NCBI GenBank assembly: GCA_018711085.1
Contig: DVIR01000002.1
Coordinates: 1 to 49,182, forward strand
DNA length: 49,182 nucleotides
Reading direction: 5' to 3'
From: Faeciplasma gallinarum
GTDB taxonomy: Bacteria > Bacillota > Clostridia > Oscillospirales > Ruminococcaceae
The notes below the pieces were generated by a model. The model saw nothing but the letters and a program-made list of their open reading frames with translations. It searched no databases and was not told the origin of the DNA. The translations under genes and the position numbers were made by a program. Positions 33,020 through 41,800 of the stretch are shown here, in pieces (positions within the stretch are counted from its first letter, which is position 1; each line of letters starts with the position of its first letter).

Positions 33020-34207
33020 ATGGAGAAAATAAGACTTGGTATAATCGGCATAGGAAATATGGGCTCGGGACACGCAAATAGCGTAGTCGGCGGCAAGTGT
33101 CCTGATTTTGAGCTTAAAGCCGTGGCGGATATAAACCCCGAAAGGCTGAACTGGGCAAAGGCTCAGGAGGGTTTTGGCGATGTGGCGCTTTTTGACAATG
33201 CGGAAAAGATGCTCGACTCGTCTTTGATAGACGCGTGCATGATATGCGTGCCGCATTATGACCACCCTAAGTATGCCATAGAGTGCATGAAAAGGGGAAT
33301 ACACGTCATGTGCGAAAAGCCCGCAGGCGTGTACACCTTGCAGGTGAGGCAGATGAACGAGGAGGCGGACAAGCATCCCGAGGTTGTGTTCGGAATGATG
33401 TTTAATCAGCGCACAAACTGCGTCTACAGAAAGATGCGTGAGCTTGTCACATCCGGCGAGTACGGCGCAATGAGGCGTGCGAACTGGATAATAACCGACT
33501 GGTACCGCCCGCAGGCGTATTACGATTCGGGCGACTGGAGAGCAACGTGGAGCGGAGAAGGCGGCGGAGTGCTCTTAAACCAGTGCCCGCACCAGCTTGA
33601 CCTTTGGCAGTGGATATGCGGCATGCCGAAAAAAGTCGAGTCGCATATGATGTACGGCAGGTGGCACGACATAGAAGTCGAGGACGACGTGACCACATAC
33701 ATGGAGTACGAAAACGGAGCCACCGGAGTTTTCATCACAACCACCGGCGACCCGTGCGGAACAAACAGATTTGAGATACAGCTCGACCGCGCGAAAATAA
33801 TCGCCGAGCACGGCAAGCTCTTCGTGTGGGAGCTTGAGATGAGCGAGCAGGAGTTTTCAAGGACCAATAAAATCCCGTTCGGATGCCCCAAGGCAACCCC
33901 TGTTGAAGTGGAACTTGACGGCAAAAACGAGCAGCATGTCGGCGTGATAAACGCTTGGGGCGGAGCCATACTCAGAGGAACCCCGCTTGTGGCGGACGGA
34001 AGAGAGGGAATAAACGGGCTTATGCTTTCTAACGCCATGCACCTTTCGTCGTTTTTGGGCAGGGAGATAGAAGTGCCGTTTGACGAACAGCTTTATAAAG
34101 ACGAGCTGATGAAGAGGGCTGCAGGTTCGAGGAGAAAAGCGCATACCGAGGCTGTTTATGCGGATACATCCGATACGTATGGCGGAAACAAGGCAAACAA
34201 AGCCTGA
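33020..34207 (+). CDS. Gfo/Idh/MocA family oxidoreductase (first paralogue)
   Basis: The protein has 395 residues. An N-terminal Rossmann domain (RLGIIGIGNMGSGHA, glycine loop at 10-15) binds NAD(P), the EKP motif sits in HVMCEKPAG, and the C-terminal substrate domain contains GDWRATWSGEGGGVLLNQCPHQLD. The family oxidises or reduces sugars and inositols, often making 3-keto derivatives. GGAG precedes the ATG. It follows two TIM-barrel genes and precedes a paralogue with 8 bp between them. The C-terminus has a polar tail (SDTYGGNKANKA). The oxidised carbon and the sugar are unknown. Confidence 0.9.
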   Translation: MEKIRLGIIGIGNMGSGHANSVVGGKCPDFELKAVADINPERLNWAKAQEGFGDVALFDNAEKMLDSSLIDACMICVPHYDHPKYAIECMKRGIHVMCEKPAGVYTLQVRQMNEEADKHPEVVFGMMFNQRTNCVYRKMRELVTSGEYGAMRRANWIITDWYRPQAYYDSGDWRATWSGEGGGVLLNQCPHQLDLWQWICGMPKKVESHMMYGRWHDIEVEDDVTTYMEYENGATGVFITTTGDPCGTNRFEIQLDRAKIIAEHGKLFVWELEMSEQEFSRTNKIPFGCPKATPVEVELDGKNEQHVGVINAWGGAILRGTPLVADGREGINGLMLSNAMHLSSFLGREIEVPFDEQLYKDELMKRAAGSRRKAHTEAVYADTSDTYGGNKANKA

Positions 34208-34215
34208 CATATAAA

Positions 34216-35412
34216 ATGGATATTGTAAGGTTAGGAATAATAGGCATAGGTAATATCGGCACGGCGCATGCCCATGCGGTTTACGGCGGCGAGATATCCG
34301 GCATGAAGCTTAAAGCGGTCTGCGACGTAAACCCAAAAAGGCTTGAGTACGCAAAAGCCGCGTTTGACGGCGTCAAAAGGTTTTCAAGCGCCGACGAGCT
34401 TATCAAAAGCGGCACATGCGACGCCGTGATAGTGAGCGTGCCTCACAGACTTCACTCGCAGATATCTCAGGCGGCTTTAAAGGCGGGACTGCATGTTCTG
34501 TGCGAAAAGCCGGAGGATGTGTCTGTAGGGCGCGCGGATGCGCTAAACCGCGTGGCTCGGGAGAGCGGCAAGGTTTTTGCAATCATGCTTAATCAGCGCA
34601 CCAACCCGCTGTTTAAAAAGCTGAAGCAGCTTGTCAGCTCGGGCAAGCTTGGCAGGATAAAAAACTCAGTGTGGATTGTGACAAACTGGTACCGCACTCA
34701 GCATTACTACGACTCGGGCGACTGGAGAGCGACGTGGAGCAGAGAAGGCGGTGGGGTGCTTTTAAATCAGGCGGTTCACAACCTCTACATATGGCAGTGG
34801 ATATGCGGCATGCCCTCAAGCGTGACTGCGTTTTGTGACAGGGCGAGATATCATAACATCGAGGTTGAGGACGCGGCGACGATATTTGCAAGATACCCCG
34901 ATGGTGCGACGGGAACCTTTATAACCTCCACCGGAGAATGTCCCGGCACAAACCGCTTTGAGGTGTCCGGCGAATACGGCAAGGCGGTCATAGAGGACGG
35001 CAGGCTGAAGCTTTGGCTGCTTGACTGCTCGGAGAGAAAAATATGCTTTGAGTCGGAGCGGGACTTTTACGAGGCAAAGCCAAGCGTTTATGAGTACCTG
35101 CCCGATGAAAAGGAAAGCGCACATAAGGGCGTGATACAGGCGTTTTCGGATGCCATACTCAAGGGCACGCCTCCGGTTGCATGGGGCGAAGAGGGGATAA
35201 ACGAGCTGATGATTTCAAACGCCGCGTATCTTTCGCAGTGGAAAAACAACACCACTGTAAATCTGCCGATAGATGCCGATGAGTTTGAGCGCATGCTTGA
35301 CAAAATGGCGCAAAGCTCTGAAAGCGCGCGCGAAAGTGCAAAGCCCGCCAAAAAAACCGAAAAGCAAATCTCACATGTCGGCTACCAAAGCCGCTGGAGC
35401 GTAAACTGGTGA
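34216..35412 (+). CDS. Gfo/Idh/MocA family oxidoreductase (second paralogue)
   Basis: The protein has 398 residues. It is a clear paralogue of its upstream neighbour: both start with RLGIIGIGN, share MLNQRTN/MFNQRTN, and have nearly identical YYDSGDWRATWS-EGGGVLLNQ segments. The active-site half diverges (AVHNLYIWQW against CPHQLDLWQW), with the conserved proline and glutamine changed, so specificity probably differs. The EKP motif is EKPEDV. A Lys/Ser/Ala-rich tail precedes VGYQSRWSVNW. The ATG lies 8 bp after the previous stop, and no strong ribosome site was noticed. The shared terminator at 35453 ends the operon. Confidence 0.9.
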   Translation: MDIVRLGIIGIGNIGTAHAHAVYGGEISGMKLKAVCDVNPKRLEYAKAAFDGVKRFSSADELIKSGTCDAVIVSVPHRLHSQISQAALKAGLHVLCEKPEDVSVGRADALNRVARESGKVFAIMLNQRTNPLFKKLKQLVSSGKLGRIKNSVWIVTNWYRTQHYYDSGDWRATWSREGGGVLLNQAVHNLYIWQWICGMPSSVTAFCDRARYHNIEVEDAATIFARYPDGATGTFITSTGECPGTNRFEVSGEYGKAVIEDGRLKLWLLDCSERKICFESERDFYEAKPSVYEYLPDEKESAHKGVIQAFSDAILKGTPPVAWGEEGINELMISNAAYLSQWKNNTTVNLPIDADEFERMLDKMAQSSESARESAKPAKKTEKQISHVGYQSRWSVNW

Positions 35413-35452
35413 AAGCGCGGCACATGCTAAAAACATGGAGTTAAAAAACAAA

Positions 35453-35488
35453 ACCGAGAAGGCAAGCTTTGCCCTCTCGGTGTTTTTT
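35453..35488. terminator. bidirectional terminator after the TIM-barrel/dehydrogenase operon
   Basis: A stem of 12 pairs with one A-C mismatch (35453-35465 with 35469-35481), with T-rich tails on both strands. Confidence 0.85.
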
Positions 35489-35562
35489 ATTTGCTTTTTG
35501 CCGGACGGGTTGTGCCCGTTTTTCACAGCCATGTGCCGATGGGACGGCATGCGTGCGGCGCT

Positions 35563-36192
35563 TTATTTTGAGCGGGGCTGCTTTTTGGGCTTTGCCGTGC
35601 GGGATGCGTTTGACTGGCGGCGCTTTTTCCTCACCGAAAAGCCAAAGCACCCGAGCTTTTTCCCGAGAGCAAAGTACTCGCCGTGGCAGTACGCCGTAAG
35701 CCTTGCCCGATCAAGGCACAGCCTGCCGTTTTCGTCGATCAGCGAGCTTTGAACATCGACGGCGACCACGTCTGCTATGAACATGTCGTGCGACCCCAGG
35801 GGAATTACCCTGTCCACCCTGCACTCTATCGAGAGCGGGCTTGCATCCAAAACAGGCGCGGAAAGCTTTTGGGACGGCGAGACGCTCAGCCCGAGCGTTT
35901 TAAGTTTTTGCTCGTTTTTACCTGTGCGCACGCCTAAATAGTCCGCCGCACGCACAAGCTCTTCGCTTGTCAGGTTTATCACAAACTCGCCGGACTCCGC
36001 TATAATGCCGTATGAGTACCGCTCTTTTCTTATCGAGACGTATACTTTCGGCGGGACGGTGTTTACTGTGCCTGTCCACGCCGCAGTCATGGCGTTAGGA
36101 GCATCCAAAGTCCCGCATGTCACTATTACCGCAGGGACGGGGGACAGTATTGCTCCCGCACCGAACGAAACCTTATTTGATGTATCCGACAT
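35563..36192 (-). CDS. flavin reductase-like (flavoredoxin-type) FMN-binding protein
   Basis: The protein has 209 residues with the flavin reductase-like split-barrel domain (about 10-165). Typical segments are PVPAVIVTCGT, NAMTAAWTGTVNTVPPKVYVSIRKERYSYGII, and GEFVINLTSEELV. Relatives bind FMN and pass electrons in anaerobes. The last 35 residues form a basic tail (VRKKRRQSNASRTAKPKKQPRSK), unusual for the family and possibly nucleic-acid- or membrane-interacting. The start ATG 36192 has GAAGAGG 9 nt upstream and overlaps the upstream gene by 20 nt, implying coupling. The partner protein is unknown. Confidence 0.87.
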   Translation of the reverse strand: MSDTSNKVSFGAGAILSPVPAVIVTCGTLDAPNAMTAAWTGTVNTVPPKVYVSIRKERYSYGIIAESGEFVINLTSEELVRAADYLGVRTGKNEQKLKTLGLSVSPSQKLSAPVLDASPLSIECRVDRVIPLGSHDMFIADVVAVDVQSSLIDENGRLCLDRARLTAYCHGEYFALGKKLGCFGFSVRKKRRQSNASRTAKPKKQPRSK

Positions 36193-36586
36193 ACTTATAC
36201 GCCTCTTCTTCCGACGAAACCATCACTGCGGGAACCTCTTCAATTCCGATGTTTTTGTTTATTCTCTCGCTTTCGGAGGACGAGTATTTGTCGGCGGACT
36301 TTGCCACGCCCTCTAAAATCGAGTCGAGGTTTATTTTGGACACTCCCGCCTTTGCAAGCTTGTAAAGGCGCTTGTATGTCTTTAAGGAACGCTTTTTGGC
36401 TGACGGTTTTGAGGCGCGCGTAGCAAGCGAAACGGCCCTTTTACTGCGCTTTGAGCGCTCAGGCCTTACAATCGTCGCCATGACACCTATCACCGCCGCC
36501 GTTACACCGAGCGCCGCAAGCTTTTCTAAACTCACAAGGTTTGTATACACCGCCGCGCCGCCCGATTTGCCGCTTATTTTTATCAT
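36173..36586 (-). CDS. hypothetical protein with one membrane segment
   Basis: The protein has 137 residues. The N-terminal part (about 20-42, LEKLAALGVTAAVIGVMATIV) could be a membrane segment. It is followed by a strongly basic Lys/Arg/Ser stretch (PERSKRSKRAVSLATRASKPSAKKRSLKTYKRLYKLAKAG in the second third) and a mixed C-terminus. No domain is recognised. GGGAGAA lies 6 nt before the ATG. It starts a two-gene unit with the flavin reductase-like gene, from a promoter at 36631-36659. The basic region makes membrane anchoring near nucleic acid or acidic lipid plausible, which is only inference. Confidence 0.6.
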   Translation of the reverse strand: MIKISGKSGGAAVYTNLVSLEKLAALGVTAAVIGVMATIVRPERSKRSKRAVSLATRASKPSAKKRSLKTYKRLYKLAKAGVSKINLDSILEGVAKSADKYSSSESERINKNIGIEEVPAVMVSSEEEAYKYVGYIK

Positions 36587-36630
36587 AACATTTCTCCCAT
36601 GCGTATAATGCGTTATGCTGATTTACAAAG

Positions 36631-36659
36631 AGCATACCACATTTTTGCCTTCGATTCAA
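36631..36659 (-). promoter_or_regulatory. sigma-A promoter for the hypothetical/flavin reductase pair
   Basis: On the minus strand, TTGAAT (36654-36659), a 17-bp spacer and TATGCT (36631-36636). Confidence 0.6.
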
Positions 36660-36667
36660 CCTGCCCG

Positions 36668-36698
36668 CAAAAAAGGCGACAGATATTCTGCCGCCTTT
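36668..36698 (-). terminator. intrinsic terminator after the superoxide reductase gene
   Basis: On the minus strand, AAGGCGGCAGA pairs with TCTGTCGCCTT (one G-T wobble), followed by TTTTTT. It lies just upstream of the next promoter. Confidence 0.87.
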
Positions 36699-36730
36699 AT
36701 GCCTTAGCCGAAAATTGCCGCTTGTATCCC

Positions 36731-37114
36731 TTATCCTTTGAACTCTGTCATCCAAAGTCCGTGAAGGTTGCAGTAAGCGTAGATCTTGCACTCCTTCTTG
36801 TAGGGGAAGTGAACGGTGGTTGACTGCTCGGGGAACAAAACAACCTTTGTCTCGACGTTGTCGCAAACCTGAGAAATCCACATGATGTAGTGCTCCTTTG
36901 TCATGGGATGCTCAACAGAACCGACCTTGACTATCAGCTCATCGCCCGAAACCTCTACTACCGGCAGGTGCTTTTCCGTTGCCGCCTCGGTAGTGTTGGG
37001 GGTGAGTATGCTCATCTTCTGTCCGCAGCACAAGAGTCTGTCGGTGTTTCCTAAAACGTCCTCAACGACATTGCCGCAGATGGAGCATTTTGCGTAGTTG
37101 AATACTTCTTTCAT
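36731..37114 (-). CDS. dfx: desulfoferrodoxin (superoxide reductase)
   Basis: The protein has 127 residues and both iron centres of the two-domain form. Center I is the desulforedoxin site with Cys10, Cys13, Cys29 and Cys30. Center II is the reductase site with EKH (residues 47-49), His69 in EHP, His75 in KEHYI, Cys115 and His118 in CNLHG. It reduces superoxide to peroxide without releasing oxygen, a defence of anaerobes. AAGGAGGT precedes the ATG. It starts 12 bp after the mgtE stop, so it is probably transcribed with the magnesium transporter. The terminator at 36668-36698 ends the unit. Confidence 0.96.
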   Translation of the reverse strand: MKEVFNYAKCSICGNVVEDVLGNTDRLLCCGQKMSILTPNTTEAATEKHLPVVEVSGDELIVKVGSVEHPMTKEHYIMWISQVCDNVETKVVLFPEQSTTVHFPYKKECKIYAYCNLHGLWMTEFKG

Positions 37115-37126
37115 GATTATACCTCC

Positions 37127-38494
37127 TTAAATTCCTAACAAAGCTTGTGCAATCCAGAAATATGACAGCAGTGATATGGCGTCCACAATGGTTGTTATGA
37201 ACGGGCTTGCCATTACCGCAGGATCAAAGCCTATGACCTTTGCGCCTATAGGAAGGGTACAGCCTATTATCTTGGCTATGAATACCGCGACCACAAGCGT
37301 CAGGCATACCACAAGCGCAACCATTGCGTTTATATCAGAGTTGCCCAACAGCAATCTATCCACAAGCATTATTTTTACAAAGTTTACTACAGCGAGGACT
37401 ACTCCGCACAAAACCGCCACGCGCATTTCCTTCCACAGAACCTTCAGCACGTCTTTTAGCTGGATGTTTCCGAGCGAAAGTCCGCGGATTATCGTCGTGG
37501 ACGACTGTCCGCCGGCGTTTCCTCCGGTGTCCATAAGCATCGGTATAAACGCAGTCAGCGCAACGCTCGCCGCAAGCTTTTCCTCAAATCCCGTGATTAT
37601 CATTCCGGTGAAGGTCGCCGAAACCATCAAAATCAAAAGCCATGGGATTCTCTTTAAAAACGTCTCGAAAACGCTGGTCTTAAAGTACGGCTTGTCCGTG
37701 GGGACGATAGCCGCCATCAACTCGATATCCTCCGTGTTTTCATCCTGCATTACGTCTATGGCGTCGTCTACGGTTACTATACCGACAAGACGGTTTTCGC
37801 CGTCAACTACGGGAAGTGCGAGGAGGTCGTACTTTGCAAACGTCGCCGCAACCGTTTCCTTGTCCTCTTTTGTGTTCACGCTTATGACGTTTTCATCCAT
37901 TATCTGCTCGACCTTGGTGTTCTGCGGCGCGGTTACAAGGTCTAAAAGCGACACAACGCCTATAAGCTTTCTCTCCTCGGTCACATAGCAGGTGTATATG
38001 GTCTCTTTGGCAACGCCGACGCTGCGTATCTTATCAAACGCCTCAAGCACCGTCATGTTCTTGTTCAGGTACACAAACTCCGGCGTCATGACGCTTCCCG
38101 CACTGTCGTCCGGGTACGCAAGCAGCTCGTTTATCTGCCGGCGTGTGGCTTCGTCCGTGTTTTTGAGTATCCTGCTCACGACGTTGGCGGGCATTTCTTC
38201 AATGATATCTACCGTATCGTCTAAGAAAAGCTCGTCTACCATGTCGCGTATTTCCTTGTCCGAAAAAGCAAGTATCAGCTGCTCCTGCTGGTCGGAATCA
38301 AGGTAGGCAAACGTCTGCGCCGCAAGCTCCTTTGGCAGCAGCCGAAAAAGCACCGGCACATCCTTTTTGTCGGCTTCGTCAAATATAGACGCTATGTCTG
38401 TAGGATTCATCTGGTTCATTATCAGCTTCAGCTCGGCAAATTTGTGCTGCTCTAACAGCTTGATAACGATATCAAATACTGTAGTCTTTTCCAT
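37127..38494 (-). CDS. mgtE: magnesium transporter MgtE
   Basis: The protein has 455 residues from ATG 38494, with GGAGG 7 nt upstream; the TTG four codons earlier overlaps that ribosome site. Domains in order are an N-terminal superhelical MgtE_N region (about 20-125), two CBS domains (SVMTPEFVYLNKNMTVLEA near 135-195 and IMDENVISVNTKEDKE near 200-260) that sense magnesium, and five membrane helices. These include SATFTGMIITGFEE, the pore-lining MLMDTGGNAGGQSSTTIIRGL and the final FDPAVMASPFITTIVDAISLL. It is a gated magnesium channel. A long structured leader (38512-38698) lies upstream. dfx follows in the same unit. Confidence 0.95.
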   Translation of the reverse strand: MEKTTVFDIVIKLLEQHKFAELKLIMNQMNPTDIASIFDEADKKDVPVLFRLLPKELAAQTFAYLDSDQQEQLILAFSDKEIRDMVDELFLDDTVDIIEEMPANVVSRILKNTDEATRRQINELLAYPDDSAGSVMTPEFVYLNKNMTVLEAFDKIRSVGVAKETIYTCYVTEERKLIGVVSLLDLVTAPQNTKVEQIMDENVISVNTKEDKETVAATFAKYDLLALPVVDGENRLVGIVTVDDAIDVMQDENTEDIELMAAIVPTDKPYFKTSVFETFLKRIPWLLILMVSATFTGMIITGFEEKLAASVALTAFIPMLMDTGGNAGGQSSTTIIRGLSLGNIQLKDVLKVLWKEMRVAVLCGVVLAVVNFVKIMLVDRLLLGNSDINAMVALVVCLTLVVAVFIAKIIGCTLPIGAKVIGFDPAVMASPFITTIVDAISLLSYFWIAQALLGI

Positions 38495-38511
38495 GTCTAC
38501 CTCCAATTTTT

Positions 38512-38698
38512 AAAAAATCAGAGGGAAAGAGCCTCATCGGGACGCACTTACAGGGCAAATCATGCTCACGGTGACCCGATATTCAGTTTTCCCTCGGGGC
38601 GTGTTGGCGTCCACAATTCTCACTCCTTAGTACTTAATATTTTTAACACAGCACATGCGGCGCTGCTTGTAAAAACGCATGCCGCATCCACGCTGAGC
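38512..38698 (-). promoter_or_regulatory. structured mgtE leader with terminator, candidate riboswitch-like element
   Basis: On the minus strand a terminator-like pairing joins GAGGGAAA (38588-38595) to TTTCCCTC (38521-38528), followed by TTTTTT (38512-38517), just before the mgtE ribosome site. Inside it, ATCGGG (38575-38580) pairs with CCCGAT (38536-38541). An alternative pairing joins GGACGC (38607-38612) to GCGTCC (38540-38545), which shares bases with the CCCGAT strand, so the two are exclusive. A further ATGCGGC/GCCGCAT stem lies nearer the start. The segment GACGCCAA echoes the M-box, but the full M-box order is absent. The 382-bp gap to the GH2 gene holds this leader and promoters only. 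Confidence 0.6.
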
Positions 38699-38704
38699 AA
38701 AATT

Positions 38705-38733
38705 ATTTTACATCATTTAATCCCCCCTGTCAA
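38705..38733 (-). promoter_or_regulatory. sigma-A promoter of mgtE-dfx
   Basis: On the minus strand, TTGACA (38728-38733), a 17-bp spacer and TAAAAT (38705-38710). Transcription would start near 38698 and give a leader of about 200 nt. Confidence 0.78.
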
Positions 38734-38806
38734 GGAACGCGGGAGTACATGCTAACTTAAATTTATCTAAAGATTTTGTGAAAAACCGCGCCGCTGAAAA
38801 CCGCTA

Positions 38807-38836
38807 TTGATGTGTGCGGGCAGGCTGTGGTATGTT
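38807..38836 (+). promoter_or_regulatory. candidate promoter for the GH2 gene
   Basis: TTGATG (38807-38812), an 18-bp spacer and TATGTT (38831-38836); TATACT follows four bases further. The match is moderate. Confidence 0.4.
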
Positions 38837-38888
38837 ATACTTATAAAAGTGCGTTTAAAAATATGCCGCGCATGCTCAGGAGGGGTTT

Positions 38889-41800
38889 ATGAAAAAGACA
38901 CTGTTTAACGACGGCTGGAGCTTTGCCCTTGTCAAGGTGGGGGAGCATCCCGAAAAATGCGACTATAAGCCGGTTGACATTCCGCACGACTGGCTGATTC
39001 ATGACACCCGCAATCTTTATGCGGACGGGGACGGCTTTTACAAAAAGAAGTTTGTGCTCGACGATGTAAAAAACAGCGTGTACATAGTTCGGTTTGACGG
39101 AGTGTACATGGACTGCGAGATTTTTTTGAACGGGGAAAAGATTTTTGAGTGGAAGTACGGCTACACGAGCTTTGATGTTACCCTTGAAAATGCCGTCGAG
39201 GGGGAAAACGAGCTTGAAGTCATAGTTCATCACAAGTCCCCGAACACGCGTTGGTACTCCGGCGCGGGAATATTCAGAAACGTACACCTGAGCGCGTCGG
39301 GCAAAAACCGCATACTCCCCGACGGCGTGTACTTTTGCGCCGAAAAGCGCGGCGACGCATGGATGGTAAACATCGACACCGAGGTGACCGGCGAGGACGG
39401 GAAAAGAGCCAAAATCCTTCACACCCTCTGTGACGCAGACGGCAAAAAGGCATGCGTTTGCGAGGCGGAGTGCGAGCTGACGGACGAGAAGTCGGGCGAA
39501 AACTGCGTGTGCGCATGCTTTGAAATAAAGAACCCGCACCTGTGGGACGTAGACGACCCGTATCTGTACACGCTCAAAACCGAGCTTACGGTTGACGGCG
39601 ACGCAGTTTACGAGGTGTGCCAAAGGGTGGGCTTCAAGACCGCGGAGTTTTCCTGCGACAAGGGATTTTTCCTCAACGGCAGGCCGCTGAAAATACACGG
39701 TGCGTGCATGCATCACGACATGGGCGCGCTCGGTGCGGCGGTGAACAAAAACGCCATTCGCAGACAGCTGAAAAAGGCGCAGGCGATGGGCGTAAACTCC
39801 ATAAGAACGTCTCACAACCCTCCCGCGCCCGAGCTTATGGATTTGGCGGATGAAATGGGCATACTCATAGATTCCGAGGCGTTTGACATGTGGGAGCTTA
39901 AAAAGACGGAGTATGATTATGCGAGGTTCTTCCCCGAGTGGCACCAAAAGGACGTAAAAAGCTGGATAAGGCGTGACAGAAATCATGTCAGCGTGATAAT
40001 GTGGAGCATAGGCAACGAAATATACGACACCCATGCGTCTCGGCGAGGTGAGGAGACAGCATGCAGGCTCAAAAGCCTTGTAAAGCTGTACGACTACAGA
40101 AACACACGACCCGTTACAATAGGCTCAAACTACATGTACGGGCAGGGCGCGCAAAACTGCGCCGAGCATATGGACACGGTGGGCTATAACTACGCCGAGA
40201 GACTGTATGACGAGCACCACAAGGCGCACCCCGAGTGGATAATATACGGCAGTGAGACCGGCTCCACCATTCAGTCAAGAGGGGTGTATCATTTTCCCGC
40301 ATCAAAGATGACGAGTACGCATGACGACCACCAGTGCTCATCGTTGATGAACTGCGCAACGGGGTGGGGCTCGCCGAGTGTAGAGTACAACATCACGCAG
40401 GACCGCATACGCGAGTTTTGCCTTGGGCAGTACATATGGACTGTGTGGGACTATATAGGCGAACCGACGCCCTATTGGACAAAAAACTCTTACTTCGGGC
40501 AGATCGACACCGCAGGCTTTGAAAAGGACAGCTATTACGCTTATAAGGCGGAATGGGCGGGAAAGGATGCGCAGCCGTTTGTGCACCTGTTCCCGTACTG
40601 GGACTTCAACGAGGGTCAGCTCATAGACATATTCATATACTCAAACTGCGCAAAGACCGAGCTGATTGTCAACGGCAGGTCTATGGGCGTGCATGTGCAT
40701 GACCACACCGGCGGCGCAGAGCTGTCCGGCAGGTGGCAGGCGGAGTACCACAAGGGATACATACAGGCTGTGGGATATGATGAAAACGGCAAGGAGCTTT
40801 GCAGGCAGACCCGCCGCTCGTTCGGCGATGCCGCAAAAATATCGCTGACGCCGGACAAATGCGAGCTGAGGGCGGACGGGTCAGACCTTGTCTTTGTGGA
40901 GGTATGCATGCTCGACAGCGACGGAAATATCGTGGAAAACGACCGCTCAAGGGTGAATATATCGGTCAGCGGCGCGGGAAGGCTTGTCGGCGTTGACAAC
41001 GGCGACTCCACAGATTACGGACAGTATCACGAGAGCCAAAGAAAGCTGTTCGGCGGCAGGCTTATGGCGATAGTAGCCGCAAAGGACTGCGAGGGCGACG
41101 TTTACGTCAGGGCGTCGTCGGAGGGGCTTAGAGACTGCGAGATAAAACTGAGGGCTGTGCATGCGGAGCTTGAGAGCGGCGTGTGCCACAGCTTTGAAAA
41201 CACCCCGACGTGCCCGCTTGTCAGGGAGGTGCCGGCAAGAAAGATAGAGCTGTCCGTATCTGAAAGGCGCCTGACGCCAAAGTCGCGCGAATGTGTGATA
41301 AAAGCCGAGATACTGCCCGCAAATTCGACCTACACCCTTGACGACGTGGGATTTAAGGCTGTGACCGATTCCGGAGTGGAGACGCCGGCGGCAAAGATAG
41401 TGAGAAACGAAAAAGAGGGCAAAATCACTCTTGTGCCGGTTGCGGACGGGCAGTACCGCCTGAGGGCGTACTGTAAAAACGGCACGGAGTACGAGGAGGT
41501 AATATCGGAGCTTGAAATGTCAAACGAGGGGTTCGGGAAAGCGTGCTTTGACCCGTACAAGAAGCAGGTTTGCGCATCGCTTTACACGCGGGCAGGCAGC
41601 CCCCTTCAAAATGTCTTTGAGGGCGGCGTGCAGACCCCGTCCGGCTGCGACAGCGTCATAGAGTTTGACAATGTCGAGTTCGGCGCCGCAGGCTCGGACG
41701 AGATAACTGTCGGGCTGTATTTAAACAGCGCCGAAAAAATTCCCTTTGAAATAGAGGACGACAGCGGCTTCGCGGAGAGCTTTGTTTTCGACCTCCCGCC

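Noticed and set aside
32306..33376. 356-residue minus-strand frame across the second TIM barrel and the first dehydrogenase
   Set aside because: It covers two recognised genes in antisense and has no features of its own.
38512..38620. M-box (magnesium) riboswitch call for the mgtE leader
   Set aside because: GACGCCAA and GAGGCTC recall M-box elements, but they occur in the wrong order; a covariance search is needed.
38841..40034. 397-residue minus-strand frame opposite the GH2 gene
   Set aside because: It is antisense to conserved GH2 domains, with no ribosome site and no recognisable domain.
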